Source: Streptomyces diastatochromogenes (GTDB lineage: Bacteria; Actinomycetota; Actinomycetes; Streptomycetales; Streptomycetaceae). Taken from it: a stretch of DNA of 49,923 nt. The notes beneath the pieces were generated by a model. It made no database searches and was not told where the DNA came from. It worked only from the letters and a program-made list of their open reading frames with translations. The stretch covers positions 1 to 49,923 of the forward strand of contig LRTP01000258.1 in NCBI GenBank assembly GCA_001550305.1, written 5' to 3'. This document shows, in pieces, positions 49,585 through 49,923 of this stretch (positions are counted from its first letter, which is position 1; each line of letters opens with the position of its first letter). A program made the position numbers and the translations under genes.

Positions 49585-49923
49585 ATGAAGAGCGACGCAG
49601 CACTGCACGGTGAGGTCACCGCCAGTCACTCGGTGTTCGGGGCACCCTGCTGGGCGAGTCTGACCACGCGCGATCTGCGGGCGGCGGAGGATTTCTACCG
49701 TGCCGTGATGGGCTGGGAGTGGCGCACGAGCAGCACGGTGGGCGACCAGTACCGCGTCGCGAGCGTGCACGGGGTCCCTGTCGCAGGGGTTTCGGAGGTG
49801 AATTTCGGGGTGAACACGGCGGTCGCGTGGACCCCGTACTTCGCGGTGGCGAGTGCGGACGAGACCGTGTCCCGTAGCCAGGAGCGCGGGGGTACGACCG
49901 CGGTGGGGCCGATCTCGTTCCCG
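49585..49923 (+). CDS. VOC (glyoxalase/bleomycin-resistance-like) protein, 5' part
   Basis: The frame opens at the ATG at 49585 and runs off the right edge (113 codons visible). The start of a VOC domain is clear: GAPCWASLTTRDLRAAEDFY, YRAVMGWEWR, then PYFAVASADETVSRSQERGG. These proteins bind a metal and a small substrate using paired beta-alpha-beta-beta-beta units; this is the first unit. Two-unit members are common in Streptomyces. Substrate unknown because the gene is incomplete. Confidence 0.75.
   Translation, partial: MKSDAALHGEVTASHSVFGAPCWASLTTRDLRAAEDFYRAVMGWEWRTSSTVGDQYRVASVHGVPVAGVSEVNFGVNTAVAWTPYFAVASADETVSRSQERGGTTAVGPISFP

Overview
The window looks like a chromosomal stretch of a Streptomyces or close relative. 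Evidence: very high GC with G/C-ending codons, frequent GTG starts, ATGA/GTGA gene overlaps, and streptomycete-type gas-vesicle, Asp23/Gls24 and ECF sigma loci. All assignments are read from the sequence and from memory of protein families; no database search was run.

Layout. (1) 1-500: decayed insertion sequences. (2) About 500-21170: a metal island. It opens with a copper operon (small His/Met-rich membrane protein, CopA-type P1B ATPase, PCuAC-like protein), then a Met-rich membrane protein, an ECF sigma factor resembling mycobacterial SigC, a second PCuAC-like gene, and an AspH-type hydroxylase. Next come an MFS exporter and an isonitrile-lipopeptide (INLP) cluster: KAS III, ACP, ScoE-type isonitrile-forming oxygenase, ScoD/FcoT thioesterase, acyl-ACP ligase, second ACP and a C-A-PCP-R NRPS. 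It ends with a siderophore-type ABC importer. (3) 21180-22530: gene debris with a long perfect hairpin. (4) 22533-24954: an RsbQ / PAS-PP2C / STAS stress module. (5) 25233-32066: pyruvate oxidase, FMN glutamate-synthase-like protein, hemerythrin, SRPBCC protein, and a three-gene run of CDGSH protein, methyltransferase and haem-oxygenase-like diiron protein. (6) 32205-38199: gas-vesicle genes gvpO-A-F-G-J-L-S-K, with a divergent pair encoding a striking acidic/basic block protein and an acidic-tailed SRPBCC protein. (7) 38442-44801: Asp23/Gls24/AmaP envelope-stress genes, a divergent ECF sigma and zinc-motif Asp23 protein, and a frameshifted CYTH-CHAD gene. (8) 44974-49923: small hypotheticals, decayed transposases, a decayed serine hydrolase, a secreted DUF4360-like protein, a CsbD-like protein and a truncated VOC protein.

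How the genes work together. The strongest result is a repeated intergenic motif, GGAAC-N17-CGAC (three copies continue as TACT). It lies upstream of the copper operon, the truncated PCuAC gene (minus strand), the AspH-type gene (two copies) and the ABC-importer binding protein. With an orphan SigC-like ECF factor in the middle of the island, this suggests one regulon. In it a diisonitrile lipopeptide would be made on a lysine-type NRPS and exported by the MFS protein. It would bind copper, re-enter through the ABC importer, and the metal would be handled by CopA and PCuAC proteins. The order scoE-D-C-B-A matches M. tuberculosis Rv0097-Rv0101. Unlike the minimal five-gene pathway, this cluster adds a KAS III with its own ACP and a His/Asp repeat tail, plus an AspH-type hydroxylase, so the product may be a new chalkophore variant.
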